Positions 16,602 to 27,272 of a DNA stretch of 64,000 bases are shown piece by piece. Each line of letters begins with the position of its first letter. The first letter of the stretch is position 1. Both the position numbers and the translations under genes were made by a program. The notes beneath the pieces are model-generated. The model worked only from the letters and a program-made list of their open reading frames with translations. It ran no database searches and was not told where the DNA came from. Origin of the DNA: Curtobacterium flaccumfaciens (GTDB lineage Bacteria > Actinomycetota > Actinomycetes > Actinomycetales > Microbacteriaceae); NCBI RefSeq assembly GCF_013359815.1, contig NZ_JABMCF010000037.1, positions 111,249 to 175,248 of the forward strand. The letters are read 5' to 3'.

Positions 16602-18053
16602 TCACCTCCCTCGGGCGTGGTGCTCGCGGACGGCTGCGGGTGTCAGCACGGTCGGGTGGACCCGTACGGTGTCGATCGACCCGACGAAGGTGTCGACGGT
16701 CGGTGTGTTCGGCCAGGTGGGGTCGATGAGCCCGTGGCCGGCTCGCCAGAACCCGTTGTACGACGCTGCGGATGCGACGTCCGTCCGTGCAGCGACCAGG
16801 GCACCGTCCAGCCACAGCTCGAGCTGACCCGTGCGGAACTGTCCGACGGCGTGGTGCCACGACGAGTCGTCGACCCTGGCGGTGCTCTGCACGACCTTCG
16901 CGACCGTGCCGTCCCAGACCCCGAACACCAGGCGTCCGTCCGGTCCGGTGTAGAAGTTCCGGTCGTAGGCGCTCGTGGCGCCCGTCGCCCGCTGGGCGAA
17001 GCCGATGATCCGGCCCTGTCGGTCGGTCCGGAACCACAGTTCGAGCGCGAAGACCTGCGGCCCCGCTCCCGCGGCCTTCGTGTGGACCACCCCGTCGGCA
17101 CCGGAGCCCGACCCGAAGCTGATGAACGGGTTCTGGTCACACGAGCCGTCGACCCGGGTGACGCCGGCGCCGAGCGTCCCGTCCCGCCCGAGGCCCGACG
17201 TGTCCAGCACGGTGGGGCCGTTCTTCTCGGCGAAGTCCCACGCGAGTGACGTGCCGGGTGCGGGCTGGTGGAAGCACCCGAAGCGGCCGGTGCCGAGCGC
17301 CGAGGCGGTCCCGGTCGAGCCGCTGAACCCGGCGCCGGCGCCGGCGCCGGCACCGGCACCGGCGCCTGCTCCGGCGAGCAGAGTGAGGGTGATGGCCGCC
17401 GCCGTGAACACCGCGACCGGCGCCGTGGTCGCCGTCGGGGCGGCGACGGTCGCCGTCCGGGGCTCCGCGACGACGGGCGAGTGGAGGTCGCGGCGCGGCG
17501 TGCCGCAGGTGTGGCACGGGCGACCGGCGATGATGTCCCGATCGGCCCGCCCGGCGACGACGAGCACGGCGGCGACGACCCCGGCCAGCAGCAGGGACGT
17601 CCAGTCGCCCCCGCGGATCCAGACCCCCGGCAGTCCGATCCACGGGAACCGCAGCACCCCGACACCGAGGACCGCCGCGGGTTCGACGGCGGTGCGGTCG
17701 GCCGTCGGGTTCGCGTCCCCGCGCAGGCGCAGGCCCCCGTCCGGTTCGATGCGCTCGAGCCGGTGCAGACGGAGACGATCCCGGTGGTCGGGGTCCTCGA
17801 CGAGCAGCACCCGTCCGGCCTCGAGGTCGTCCGTGTCGACGGGCATCGCGGCGACGACGTCCCCGGTCCGGATGCCGGGGGCCATCGAGTCGGAGACGAC
17901 CGTCGTGACGTGCCACCCGAGCGCCGCGGGGAGCGACGCCCACAGTGCGAGCAGCAGCACCGACCAGAGGACCGTCCGCGCCGAGACCGTGAGGAGCAGC
18001 CGGGGCAGGTCGCCGACGCATCGGACGTGACGGCGGGTGGCGACGTTCGGCAT
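16602..18053 (-). CDS. SipW/ER-type signal peptidase fused to a LamG-like domain
   Basis: This 483-residue protein combines two parts. Residues 1-170 are an S26B signal peptidase: N-terminal helix 24-46, SDSMAPGIRTGD with nucleophile Ser56, LRLHRLERI with His97 in place of the bacterial lysine, GDANPTAD (112-119), and a second helix about 152-168. A CHTC pair (180-183) and a third helix ending in a Gly-Ala run (about 228-242) lead to residues 262-475, a concanavalin-like LamG fold (FALELWFRTDRQGRIIGF, DDSSWHHAVGQFRTGQLELWLDG). The LamG part should lie outside the cell. The ATG at 18053 follows AGGAGC. The neighbour upstream in the same direction is a SipW-type substrate, 74 bp away, suggesting a dedicated secretion pair. 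Confidence 0.85.
   Translation of the reverse strand: MPNVATRRHVRCVGDLPRLLLTVSARTVLWSVLLLALWASLPAALGWHVTTVVSDSMAPGIRTGDVVAAMPVDTDDLEAGRVLLVEDPDHRDRLRLHRLERIEPDGGLRLRGDANPTADRTAVEPAAVLGVGVLRFPWIGLPGVWIRGGDWTSLLLAGVVAAVLVVAGRADRDIIAGRPCHTCGTPRRDLHSPVVAEPRTATVAAPTATTAPVAVFTAAAITLTLLAGAGAGAGAGAGAGAGFSGSTGTASALGTGRFGCFHQPAPGTSLAWDFAEKNGPTVLDTSGLGRDGTLGAGVTRVDGSCDQNPFISFGSGSGADGVVHTKAAGAGPQVFALELWFRTDRQGRIIGFAQRATGATSAYDRNFYTGPDGRLVFGVWDGTVAKVVQSTARVDDSSWHHAVGQFRTGQLELWLDGALVAARTDVASAASYNGFWRAGHGLIDPTWPNTPTVDTFVGSIDTVRVHPTVLTPAAVREHHARGR
17331..17376. repeat. Hexanucleotide (GGCGCC-like) microsatellite inside the signal peptidase-LamG gene
   Basis: Six-base units of the GCCGGC/GGCACC type are repeated about seven times, encoding alternating Ala-Gly (residues about 228-242). 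The unit is a multiple of three, so copy-number change would lengthen the segment before the LamG domain without shifting the frame. Confidence 0.7.
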
Positions 18054-18127
18054 CGGCTGCTCCTCGGATCGGGCGGGACGGGCGGGACGGATGGTTCGGG
18101 TGGGGCGGATCAGGGTGGGGACGGGGA

Positions 18128-18709
18128 TCAGTCCGTCTGCGCTTCCCACACGAACGTGGTGCCGGCCTCGGACGACTGCACGGTGTTCGGGGCGCCCTCG
18201 CTCAGGTCGTAGCTGACTCGGTAGGTCGTGCTCGCCGTACCCGTCGCCGGCTTCCACGCGTCGACGCCGGTGCCGAAGGACTCGGACTCCATGAGGCCGG
18301 CGAGCGTCCCGTCGTGCACGGTCGTCGTCGTGGTGAACGTGCTGCAGTCGTCGGGGGTGCCGAGGCTGCCGCGCTCGACCGTCAGTCCGACGTGCTCGGC
18401 GAGTGCGTCGTCGTCGGCCGCGTCGGCGGTGAAGAGTTTCACGGTCGAGGCGTTGGTCGTGTTCGCCGTCACGGTGATGCAGTTCGAGCCGGCGGAGCCG
18501 GGTACCAGGTCGTCGACGTCGAACAGCGCGACGCCCTGGTCGTCGTCGGTGAGGGAGACGGCGCCGGTGCGCCAGCTGTTCGCGGCGTTGTCGGTGCTGC
18601 TCGAGAAGGCGGCGTACGAGGCGGTTGCGATGAGGGCACCGCTCGCGACGACGGCGAGCGGGAAGGCGATCCAGGCGGCGGTGCGGCCGTGGCGGGAGGT
18701 GATGTGCAT
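18128..18709 (-). CDS. SipW-dependent (TasA/camelysin-like) secreted protein
   Basis: The 193-residue protein begins with a basic stretch and a hydrophobic helix (WIAFPLAVVASGALIATASY) followed by AAFSSSTDNAANSWRTGAVS. This is the signature of SipW-processed proteins such as TasA and camelysin: cleavage near the A-x-A/F-S-D boundary, then an N-x-x-x-x-G motif. The remainder is a Thr/Asp-rich beta domain with two cysteines (CITVTAN and DDCSTFT), possibly a disulfide. TasA relatives form biofilm fibres; that role is only inferred here. It lies directly upstream of the SipW-type peptidase-LamG gene. ATG 18709 is preceded by AGGACA. Confidence 0.82.
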   Translation of the reverse strand: MHITSRHGRTAAWIAFPLAVVASGALIATASYAAFSSSTDNAANSWRTGAVSLTDDDQGVALFDVDDLVPGSAGSNCITVTANTTNASTVKLFTADAADDDALAEHVGLTVERGSLGTPDDCSTFTTTTTVHDGTLAGLMESESFGTGVDAWKPATGTASTTYRVSYDLSEGAPNTVQSSEAGTTFVWEAQTD

Positions 18710-18740
18710 GGCTGTCCTGTCGGTCGGTTCACCCGGCGGG

Positions 18741-18777
18741 TGATATGACAGCAGCGTATATGAATATCAGTTGTTAT
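18741..18777. promoter_or_regulatory. AT-rich divergent promoter region
   Basis: This short A+T-rich island (GTATATGAATATCAGTTGTT and flanks) stands out from the surrounding DNA and lies between the divergent TasA-like and GNAT genes. TGATAT (18741-18746) and ATATCA (18764-18769) form an inverted repeat that could be a regulator site. Precise -10 and -35 hexamers for each direction are ambiguous. Confidence 0.5.
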
Positions 18778-18823
18778 GGAACCCCGTCGCAACACGACCG
18801 ACGGCCCGGGTAGGTTGGCCGAC

Positions 18824-19264
18824 ATGACCCTCTCCGTCGAGTCGACCACCACCTGGTCCGACACGGACGTCGCCGACGTCGCCGCCCTCGTCCGCCTGCT
18901 CGGTCACGACGTCGACGACGCGTCGATGCGCGCCCGCCTCGACCGGCTCACCCCCGAAGCCGGGCACCGCACGTGGGTGGTCCGCGGTGACGACGGCCGG
19001 GTCGTCGCGGTCGCCGGCGCCCAGGTCACGTGGGCGTACGCCAGCGACGAGCCGACGGCGCAGCTGCTGCTGCTGGTCGTCGACGACACGGCCAGGAGGC
19101 TCGGCACCGGTTCCGCGCTCATCGGCACGTTCGAAGCATGGGCGGTCGAGCAGGGCGCACGTCGCCTCAGCGCCGTCAGTGCGGCCGCGACGGACAGCGC
19201 GCACCGCTTCTACCAGAAGCGCGGGTACCACGACGCCGGGGTGCGGTACACGAAGATCGCGTAG
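18824..19264 (+). CDS. GNAT-family N-acetyltransferase
   Basis: This 146-residue acetyltransferase shows the GNAT core: the beta4 strand AQLLLLVVDDTARRLGTGSALI with the acetyl-CoA pyrophosphate loop (R-x-x-G-x-G/S near residue 90), and the AHRFYQKRGYHDAGVRYTKI ending with the conserved F-Y-x-x-x-G-Y. The substrate (small molecule or protein N-terminus) cannot be told. The ATG at 18824 is chosen over one at 18776 because the upstream 16 residues lie in the promoter region and are not GNAT-like. It ends 23 bp before a strong hairpin and converges with kgd. Confidence 0.85.
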   Translation: MTLSVESTTTWSDTDVADVAALVRLLGHDVDDASMRARLDRLTPEAGHRTWVVRGDDGRVVAVAGAQVTWAYASDEPTAQLLLLVVDDTARRLGTGSALIGTFEAWAVEQGARRLSAVSAAATDSAHRFYQKRGYHDAGVRYTKIA

Positions 19265-19286
19265 CGCCGCCTTCCCCGCGAACGTC

Positions 19287-19333
19287 GAAGCGCCCCGTGC
19301 AGGAGTCCCTCGGACTCCCGCACGGGGCGCTTC
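19287..19333. terminator. Bidirectional hairpin terminator between GNAT and kgd
   Basis: Arms of 22 bases beginning GAAGCGCCCCGTGCAGGAGT (19287-19308) and their complement (19312-19333), with one mismatch, enclose a 3-base loop. It sits between two convergent stop codons (19264 and 19341) and so can serve both genes. This hairpin does not belong to the GGAGGC palindrome family. Confidence 0.85.
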
Positions 19334-19340
19334 CCCGTGA

Positions 19341-22300
19341 CTAGGCCGACGCGCTCAGCGCCGTGTTGATGACGTCGGCGGCCTCGTGCGCGGAGCGCTT
19401 CGAGGAACCCGTGGCCGGTGCAGCACTCGCCGAGCGGGCCGCGACGGACAACGGCCGACCGCCCAGGTGCGGCGACAGGTTCATGCAGACGAACGGCCAG
19501 GCGCCCTGGTTCTCCGGCTCCTCCTGCGCCCACACGACGTCGGCGTCCGGGTAGCCCGCGAGGACCTCGAGGATGCGGTCGAGGGGGAGCGGGGCGAGCT
19601 GCTCGAGGCGGACGAGTGCGACGTCGGTGACGCCGCGCTTGTCGACCTCGGCACGCAGGTCGTGGTGCACCTTGCCGGAGTGCAGCACCACGCGACGCAC
19701 GGCGCCCTTGTCGGTGATCCGTGCGTCGTCCAGCACGGGCTCGAACGTGCCCGTCGTGAAGTCCTCGACCGCGCTCGTCGCCTGGCGGAGCCGGAGCATC
19801 GCCTTCGGGGAGAACACGATGAGCGGCTTCTGCGGACGGGCCCAGGCCTGCCGGCGGAGCAGGTGGAAGTACGACGCCGGGGTCGACGGGCGCGCGACGA
19901 TCATGTTGTCCTCGGCGCACAGCTGCAGGTAGCGCTCGATGCGTGCCGACGAGTGGTCCGGCCCCTGACCCTCGTACCCGTGCGGCAGCAGCAGGACGAG
20001 GCCGGAGCGCTGTCCCCACTTCTGCTCGGCGGAGGAGATGAACTCGTCGATGACGATCTGGGCACCGTTCGCGAAGTCGCCGAACTGCGCCTCCCAGAGC
20101 ACGAGGGACTCGGGGCGCTCCACCGAGTAGCCGTACTCGAAGGCCATCGCCGCGTACTCGCTCAGCAGGGAGTCGTACACGTAGAACCGGGCCTGGTCCT
20201 CGGTGAGGTTCGACAGCGGCAGCCATTCCTGGCCGTTCACCCGGTCGTGGAACACCGACTGGCGCTGGACGAACGTGCCGCGGCGGGCGTCCTGTCCGGC
20301 GAGGCGGACGGGCTTGCCCTCGACCAGGATCGACCCGATCGCCATGAGCTCGGCCATCGCCCAGTCGATGCCGCCGTTGCGCGTCATCTCGGTGCGCTTG
20401 GTCAGCAGCTGCTGCAGCTTCGGGTGGATCGAGAACCCGGCGGGCGGGTTGCTGTGCGCGTCGCCGATCGCCCGGACGAGCTCCTCGGACACGGCGGTCT
20501 CGTGCACCTCGACCTCGGAGTCGTCGCGCTGTGCGGCCGGGCGTTCGAGCCCCTGCACCGCACCGTCGTCGTCGACCTCGATGACCGGGATGGTGCCGGT
20601 CTGTGCCTCGTGCGTCTCGGCGAAGGCGCGTTCCAGGCGGTCCTGGAAGTCGCGGTGCGCCTCGTCGTACTCCTCTTGCGTGATGTCACCACGGCCGACG
20701 AGGGCCTCGGTGTACAGCGTGCGGACGGAGCGCTTCGCCTCGATGAGGTTGTACATCAGCGGCTGCGTCATCGAGGGGTCGTCGCCCTCGTTGTGCCCAC
20801 GACGGCGGTAGCAGATCAGGTCGATCACGACGTCGCGGTGGAACTCCTCGCGGTACGCGAAGGCGAGTTCGGCGACCCGGGCGACGGCCTCGGGGTCGTC
20901 ACCGTTCACGTGGAAGATCGGTGCCTGGATCGTCTTCGCGACGTCGGTGGAGTACACCGAGCTGCGCGCCGACTCGGGCGGGGTGGTGAACCCGACCTGG
21001 TTGTTGATGACGAGGTGGACCGTGCCGCCGGTGCGGTAGCCGCGGAGCTGCGACATCTGCAGCGTCTCGACGACCACGCCCTGGCCGGCCATCGCCGCGT
21101 CGCCGTGCACGAGCACGGGGAGCACACCGAAGCTGCCGGGGGCCTCGCGGTCCTGCTTGGCGCGGACGATCCCCTCGAGCACGCCGTCGACGGCTTCGAG
21201 GTGGGACGGGTTCGCGGCGATCGTCACCGGGATGCTCGAGCCGTCGGACGTGCGGAACACGCCCTCGGTGCCGACGTGGTACTTCACGTCGCCGGAGCCC
21301 TGACCGGACACCGTGCCCGGCAGCGAGGACCCCTCGAACTCACGGAAGATCTGCCCGTAGGTCTTGCCGGCGATGTTCGTCAGCACGTTCAGGCGGCCGC
21401 GGTGGGCCATGCCGATCGCGACCTCGGCCAGCCCGGCTCCGGCGGAGTGCTGGATCAGGGTGTCGAGGAAGGCGATGGTGGACTCGCCGCCCTCGAGCGA
21501 GAAGCGCTTCTGGCCGACGTACTTGGTCTGCAGGAAGGTCTCGAACGCCTCGGCCTCGTTGAGCTTGCCGAGGACGCGGAGCTGCTCTTCCTTCGAGGGC
21601 TTCGAGTACGGCACCTCGATGCGCTCCTGCACCCAGCGACGCTGTTCCGGGTCCTGGATGTGCATGTACTCGATGCCGACCGTGCGGCAGTAGGCATCGC
21701 GCAGGATCCCCAGGACGTCGCGGAGCGGTGCCGAGGTGGTGCCGGCGAGGCCGCCGGTGACGAACTCGCGGTCGAGGTCCCAGAAGGTCAGCCCGTGGCT
21801 CTCGATCTCGAGGTCGGGGTGCGTGCGCTGGCGGTACTCGAGCGGGTCGATGTCGGCCATCAGGTGCCCACGGACGCGGTAGCTGTTGATGAGCTCCTGC
21901 ACGCGCGCGGTCTTGTTCACCCGGTGCGCCAGGTCGACGTTGATGTCGTTCGCCCACTGGATCGGCTTGTAGGGGATCCGGAGCGCGGCGAAGATGCCGT
22001 CGTAGAAGCCGTGCTCGCCGATCAGGCGCTCGTGCACGTGCTTGAGGTACTCGCCCGAACCGGCGCCCTGGATGACACGGTGGTCGTAGGTGCTCGTCAG
22101 GGTGATGGTCTTGCCGATGCCGAGCTCGACCAGGGTCTTCGACGCCGAGCCCTGGAACTGCGCCGGGTACTCGAGGGCGCCGGCACCGATGATCGAACCC
22201 TGCCCCTTCGTCAGACGGGGGACCGAGTGCACGGTGCCGATGCCGCCCGGGTTGGTGAGCGAGATCGTCGTGCCCTGGAAGTCCGCCGGGGTGAGCTTGT

Positions 22301-23123
22301 TGTCGCGGGCACGCTTGACGAGATCCTCGTAGGCGGAGAGGAACTGGCCGAACGTCAGGGTCTCCGCGCGCTTGATGCTCGGCACCAGGAGCGAGCGGGT
22401 GCCGTCCTTCTTCGGGACGTCGATCGCGATGCCGAGGTTCACGTGCGCCGGGGCGACGACGAACGGCTTGCCGTCGCGCTCCTCGTAGAAGACGTTCTGG
22501 CTCGGGAAGTCCTTGAGCGCCTGCACCATCGCCCACCCGATCAGGTGCGTGAAGGAGATCTTGCCGCCGCGGGCGCGTCGCAGGTGGTTGTTGATGACGA
22601 TCCGGTTGTCGATCATCAGCTTCGCCGGGATGGTCCGGACGCTCGTGGCGGTCGGGACCGTCAGCGAGGCGTCCATGTTCGACGCCAGCGTCTTCGCCAT
22701 GCCCCGGAGCGGGGTCGCCACGTCCTCGTGGGTCTCCTCGTGGTCGTCGGCGGCGTCGTTCGCCTCGGCCGGGATCGGCTGCGGTGCCGGCTGGCGCGAG
22801 GTGGTCTTCGCCTGGATCGGGCCCGACTTCGCCTCGCCCGGGGTGTCCCCGGTGGCCGGCTGCTGCGTCGACGACTGCTGCTGGGCGGGTGCCTGCTGCG
22901 AAACCGGCGCCTGCTGCCCAGCCGGCACCTGCTGCGCGGGGGAGCCCGCCGGAGTCGGAGCGTCACCGACCTGCGTGCGGTGGTAGCTCTCGAGGACCGG
23001 CCACCAGGACTTGTCGACCGACTCCTTGTCCGCGACGAACTGCTCGTAGAGCTCGTCGACGAGCCACTCGTTCGCCCCGAATTCGCCCGCGGTCTCGTCC
23101 GTTCCGGTCAGATGGCTCGACAC
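19341..23123 (-). CDS. kgd: Multifunctional 2-oxoglutarate decarboxylase/dehydrogenase E1-E2 fusion
   Basis: This is the actinobacterial KGD/OdhA protein: it decarboxylates 2-oxoglutarate with ThDP and carries a dihydrolipoamide succinyltransferase-like domain, linking the TCA cycle. The start VSSHLTGTDET (GTG 23123) precedes GEFGANEWLVDELYEQF, the standard N-terminal motif that docks regulators. A Q/A/P-rich linker (about 50-140) follows, then the E2 domain (about 140-375, active-site region STYDHRVIQGAGSGEYL), then the E1 domain (ThDP-binding HVNGDDPEAV, YRRRGHNEGDDP). The length of 1260 aa is normal. No lipoyl domain is present, as usual in this family. A longer frame to 23216 adds 31 basic residues and is less likely. 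It is divergent from guaB1. Confidence 0.95.
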   Translation of the reverse strand: MSSHLTGTDETAGEFGANEWLVDELYEQFVADKESVDKSWWPVLESYHRTQVGDAPTPAGSPAQQVPAGQQAPVSQQAPAQQQSSTQQPATGDTPGEAKSGPIQAKTTSRQPAPQPIPAEANDAADDHEETHEDVATPLRGMAKTLASNMDASLTVPTATSVRTIPAKLMIDNRIVINNHLRRARGGKISFTHLIGWAMVQALKDFPSQNVFYEERDGKPFVVAPAHVNLGIAIDVPKKDGTRSLLVPSIKRAETLTFGQFLSAYEDLVKRARDNKLTPADFQGTTISLTNPGGIGTVHSVPRLTKGQGSIIGAGALEYPAQFQGSASKTLVELGIGKTITLTSTYDHRVIQGAGSGEYLKHVHERLIGEHGFYDGIFAALRIPYKPIQWANDINVDLAHRVNKTARVQELINSYRVRGHLMADIDPLEYRQRTHPDLEIESHGLTFWDLDREFVTGGLAGTTSAPLRDVLGILRDAYCRTVGIEYMHIQDPEQRRWVQERIEVPYSKPSKEEQLRVLGKLNEAEAFETFLQTKYVGQKRFSLEGGESTIAFLDTLIQHSAGAGLAEVAIGMAHRGRLNVLTNIAGKTYGQIFREFEGSSLPGTVSGQGSGDVKYHVGTEGVFRTSDGSSIPVTIAANPSHLEAVDGVLEGIVRAKQDREAPGSFGVLPVLVHGDAAMAGQGVVVETLQMSQLRGYRTGGTVHLVINNQVGFTTPPESARSSVYSTDVAKTIQAPIFHVNGDDPEAVARVAELAFAYREEFHRDVVIDLICYRRRGHNEGDDPSMTQPLMYNLIEAKRSVRTLYTEALVGRGDITQEEYDEAHRDFQDRLERAFAETHEAQTGTIPVIEVDDDGAVQGLERPAAQRDDSEVEVHETAVSEELVRAIGDAHSNPPAGFSIHPKLQQLLTKRTEMTRNGGIDWAMAELMAIGSILVEGKPVRLAGQDARRGTFVQRQSVFHDRVNGQEWLPLSNLTEDQARFYVYDSLLSEYAAMAFEYGYSVERPESLVLWEAQFGDFANGAQIVIDEFISSAEQKWGQRSGLVLLLPHGYEGQGPDHSSARIERYLQLCAEDNMIVARPSTPASYFHLLRRQAWARPQKPLIVFSPKAMLRLRQATSAVEDFTTGTFEPVLDDARITDKGAVRRVVLHSGKVHHDLRAEVDKRGVTDVALVRLEQLAPLPLDRILEVLAGYPDADVVWAQEEPENQGAWPFVCMNLSPHLGGRPLSVAARSASAAPATGSSKRSAHEAADVINTALSASA

Positions 23124-23300
23124 AGCCGATCGCCCACTCTCCGTCGATAGATGCTCGTGTGTGTCGTGCGGAGCAACCCTGCGCCGCACAGGTGCCAAGC
23201 CTAGCCGCTCCGACATGTCCGTTCCGTGTCAGCCGCGGCGCGAGTCGGCAGCCCCCGAGCACCCGGTCGGGGGCCTGACGGGAGCCGTACAGTGGAGCGC

Positions 23301-24740
23301 ATGAGGTTCTACGAGACGCGGCCGACGCACGACCTGACCTACTCCGACGTCTTCCTCGTCCCGAGCCGTTCGGGCGTGACGAGCCGCTTCGACGTCGACC
23401 TGGCGGCGAACGACGGCAGCGGTGCCACGATCCCGATCGTCAGCGCCAACATGAACTCCGTCACCGGCCCCCGGCTCGCCGCCACCCTGGCCCGCCGCGG
23501 TGGTCTGGGCGTGCTGCCGCAGGACATGCACCTGCAGGACCTCGACGCCGCGATCCGCTGGGTGAAGGACCAGCCGGTCGACTTCGACACCGCCTACGAC
23601 ATGGGTGCGCAGACCACCGTCGCCGAGGCCCTCGAACAGCTCCTGCCGGTGGCCGGCCGTGGTGTGGTCGTCCGCGACGCCGACGGCGAGTACCTCGGCT
23701 GCGTGCCCGCGACCCGCCTCGGCACCGCCGGCCCCGACGCCGTCCTCGGTGACCTGCTGCACGGCGCCTCGACCGCGATCGACGCCGAGGACGCCGGCAC
23801 ACCCCGCCACGTGTACGACGTGCTCTCGGCCGCCGAGGTCGACTTCGCGCCGGTCATGCGGCACGGCCGGGTCGTCGGGACCACGAGCCAGACGAGCGCG
23901 ATCCGCTCCGACATCTACACGCCCGCCGTCGACGCCTCCGGCCGGCTCCGGGTCGCCGCCGCGCTCGGCATCAACGGCGACGTCGCCGCCAAGGCCAAGG
24001 CGCTGGCCGCCGCGGGCGTGGACGTCCTGGTCCTCGACACCGCGCACGGTCACCAGGACGGCATGCTCCGCGCACTCCGCACGGTCGCGTCGCTGCAGCT
24101 CGGCATCCCGCTCGTCGCCGGCAACGTCGTCACCGCCGACGCCGTCGCGCACCTGGTCGGGGCCGGAGCGGACATCATCAAGGTCGGCGTCGGCCCTGGT
24201 GCCATGTGCACCACCCGCATGATGACGGCTGTCGGTCGTCCGCAGTTCTCCGCCGTGCTCGAGACCGCCGCGGCGGCCCGCTCGCTGGGCGCACACGTCT
24301 GGGCGGACGGCGGGGTGCGCTACCCGCGCGACGTCGCCCTCGCGCTGGCAGCCGGGGCGTCCGCCGTCATGATCGGCTCGTGGTTCGCCGGCACGCTCGA
24401 GGCCCCGGGCGTCCTGCGTCGCGACGCCGCCGGCAAGGCGTACAAGGAGAGCTGGGGCATGGCCTCGGCGAAGGCCGTCCGCGAGCGCTTCGAGCGGCTC
24501 GACCCGTACGAGCGGGCACGCAAGGCGCTCTTCGCCGAGGGGATCTCGTCGTCCACGATCTACCTCGACCCGGAGCGCCCGAGCGTCGAGGACCTGCTCG
24601 ACATGATCACCACCGGCGTGCGCAGCTCCGCGACCTACGCGGGCGCATCGTCCCTCGCCGAGTTCTCCGAGCGAGCCCTGGTCGGCATCCAGTCCGCCGC
24701 CGGGTACGAGGAGGGCAAGCCCCTGCCCGTCAGCTGGTAG
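23301..24740 (+). CDS. guaB1: GuaB1-family IMP dehydrogenase relative (probable GMP reductase)
   Basis: This 479-residue protein belongs to the GuaB1 branch of the IMPDH/GMP reductase superfamily. It has a (beta/alpha)8 barrel, an inserted CBS pair (about residues 95-215), the catalytic cysteine loop GVGPGAMCTTRMMTAVGRPQ and the flap/active-site region AYKESWGMASAKA. The mycobacterial GuaB1 protein has been characterised as a GMP reductase (GMP to IMP) in purine salvage, so that role is transferred by family. It is not the biosynthetic guaB2. ATG 23301 follows GGAG at good spacing. It is divergent from kgd and ends before a strong palindromic terminator. Confidence 0.9.
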   Translation: MRFYETRPTHDLTYSDVFLVPSRSGVTSRFDVDLAANDGSGATIPIVSANMNSVTGPRLAATLARRGGLGVLPQDMHLQDLDAAIRWVKDQPVDFDTAYDMGAQTTVAEALEQLLPVAGRGVVVRDADGEYLGCVPATRLGTAGPDAVLGDLLHGASTAIDAEDAGTPRHVYDVLSAAEVDFAPVMRHGRVVGTTSQTSAIRSDIYTPAVDASGRLRVAAALGINGDVAAKAKALAAAGVDVLVLDTAHGHQDGMLRALRTVASLQLGIPLVAGNVVTADAVAHLVGAGADIIKVGVGPGAMCTTRMMTAVGRPQFSAVLETAAAARSLGAHVWADGGVRYPRDVALALAAGASAVMIGSWFAGTLEAPGVLRRDAAGKAYKESWGMASAKAVRERFERLDPYERARKALFAEGISSSTIYLDPERPSVEDLLDMITTGVRSSATYAGASSLAEFSERALVGIQSAAGYEEGKPLPVSW

Positions 24741-24785
24741 CGCGGACGGGGCGCGCGTCGCCCTGGTCGCGACCAAGGACGGACG

Positions 24786-24817
24786 GGAGGCGCGGTGCCA
24801 GCTGGCACCGCGCCTCC
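24786..24817. terminator. Family 1 palindrome, bidirectional terminator
   Basis: GGAGGCGCGGTGCCAG abuts its perfect complement CTGGCACCGCGCCTCC. Flanking AAGGACGGAC and GTCCGTCCTT extend the stem to about 26 bp with one interruption (24776-24828). It lies between convergent guaB1 and the CNNM gene and is the longest member of this family in the window after the one at 34429. Confidence 0.85.
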
Positions 24818-24837
24818 AGTCCGTCCTTCCGCTGCGT

Positions 24838-25871
24838 CTACCGGCGTCGGGTCGCGTCCTCGACCTCGCCCACCAGCTCCTCGAGGATGTCCTCGAGGAA
24901 CAGCACGCCGATCGTGCGGCCGTCCGCGTCGAAGGCGCGGGCCACGTGGCGCCCGGCGGCCCGCATGGTCGCGAGCGCGTCCTCGAGGTCCATCTCGGTG
25001 TAGAGCGAGATGAGCTGACGGATGCGCTTCGGCGGCACCGGGTCGTCGAACTCGTCCGGACGCAGGTCGATGACGTCCTTCACGTGCACGTAGCCCGTGG
25101 GGGAGCCGTCCTCGCCGACGAGCACGTAGCGGGAGAACCCGCGCTGCGCCACGGCGTGCTCGACGTCGGCCGGGGTGGCGTCGTCGGGCAACGTGACGAG
25201 CTCGGCCATCGGCACGGCGACGTCACGGACCTTCTTCTCGGTGAACTCGAACGCCAGGGCGAGCTTGCCGTCGTCGGTCAGGGTGCCCTCGCGGCGGGAC
25301 TGCTCCACGATGGTCTGCACCTCCTCCACCGTGAACGCGCTCACCGCTTCGTCCTTGGGCTCGACGCGGAACAGCCGCAGCACGGCGTTCGCGACCTCGT
25401 TCAGGCCGACGATGACCCAGTGCAGGCCGTGGCCGATGTACCAGAGCGTCGGCACGAGCAGCAGTGCGGCGCGGTCCGGCATCGAGAACGAGATGTTCTT
25501 CGGCACCATCTCGCCGAACACCACGTGCAGGAACGAGACGAGCAGCAGCGTGAACACGAAGGCCACGGTGCCGATCACCTCGGCACTCCAGCCGGTCAGG
25601 TGCAGCGGGACCTCGAGCAGGTGGTGGATCGCCGGCTCGGACACGTTCAGGATGAGCAGCGAGCAGACCGTGATGCCGAGCTGGGTCGTCGCCAGCATGC
25701 GGGTGGCGTGCTCCATCGCCCAGAGCGTCATCTGCGCGGCCTTCGAGCCCTCTTCCGCGCGGGGCTCGATCTGCGAGCGGCGTGCGGAGATGACGGCGAA
25801 CTCGGCCGCGACGAAGTACGCGTTGCCCATCAAGAGGACGACGAGCCAGAAGATCCCCCACCAGTCAGAGC

Positions 25872-25875
<4 letters not shown>
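24838..25875 (-). CDS. CNNM/CBS-domain membrane protein (hemolysin family), short paralogue
   Basis: The 345-residue protein has an N-terminal CNNM transmembrane domain (about 1-180; NAYFVAAEFAVISARRSQIE, FGEMVPKNISFSMP) followed by two CBS domains (about 195-340; VAVPMAELVTLPDDATPADV). CNNM/CorC-type proteins export or sense magnesium or cobalt. The C-terminal CorC_HlyC domain present in its neighbour is missing here, so the protein ends shortly after the second CBS motif (LEDILEELVGEVEDATRRR). Its ATG overlaps the stop of the longer paralogue (ATGA), so the two are translated together and may form a heteromer. Confidence 0.9.

Positions 25876-27272
<1,397 letters not shown>

Noticed and set aside
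19386..23150. A 1254-codon open frame on the plus strand opposite kgd
   Set aside because: The translation is Arg/Asp/Gly/Val-rich without any domain, and the opposite strand encodes a complete, fully recognisable KGD protein. High GC content keeps the antisense frame open.
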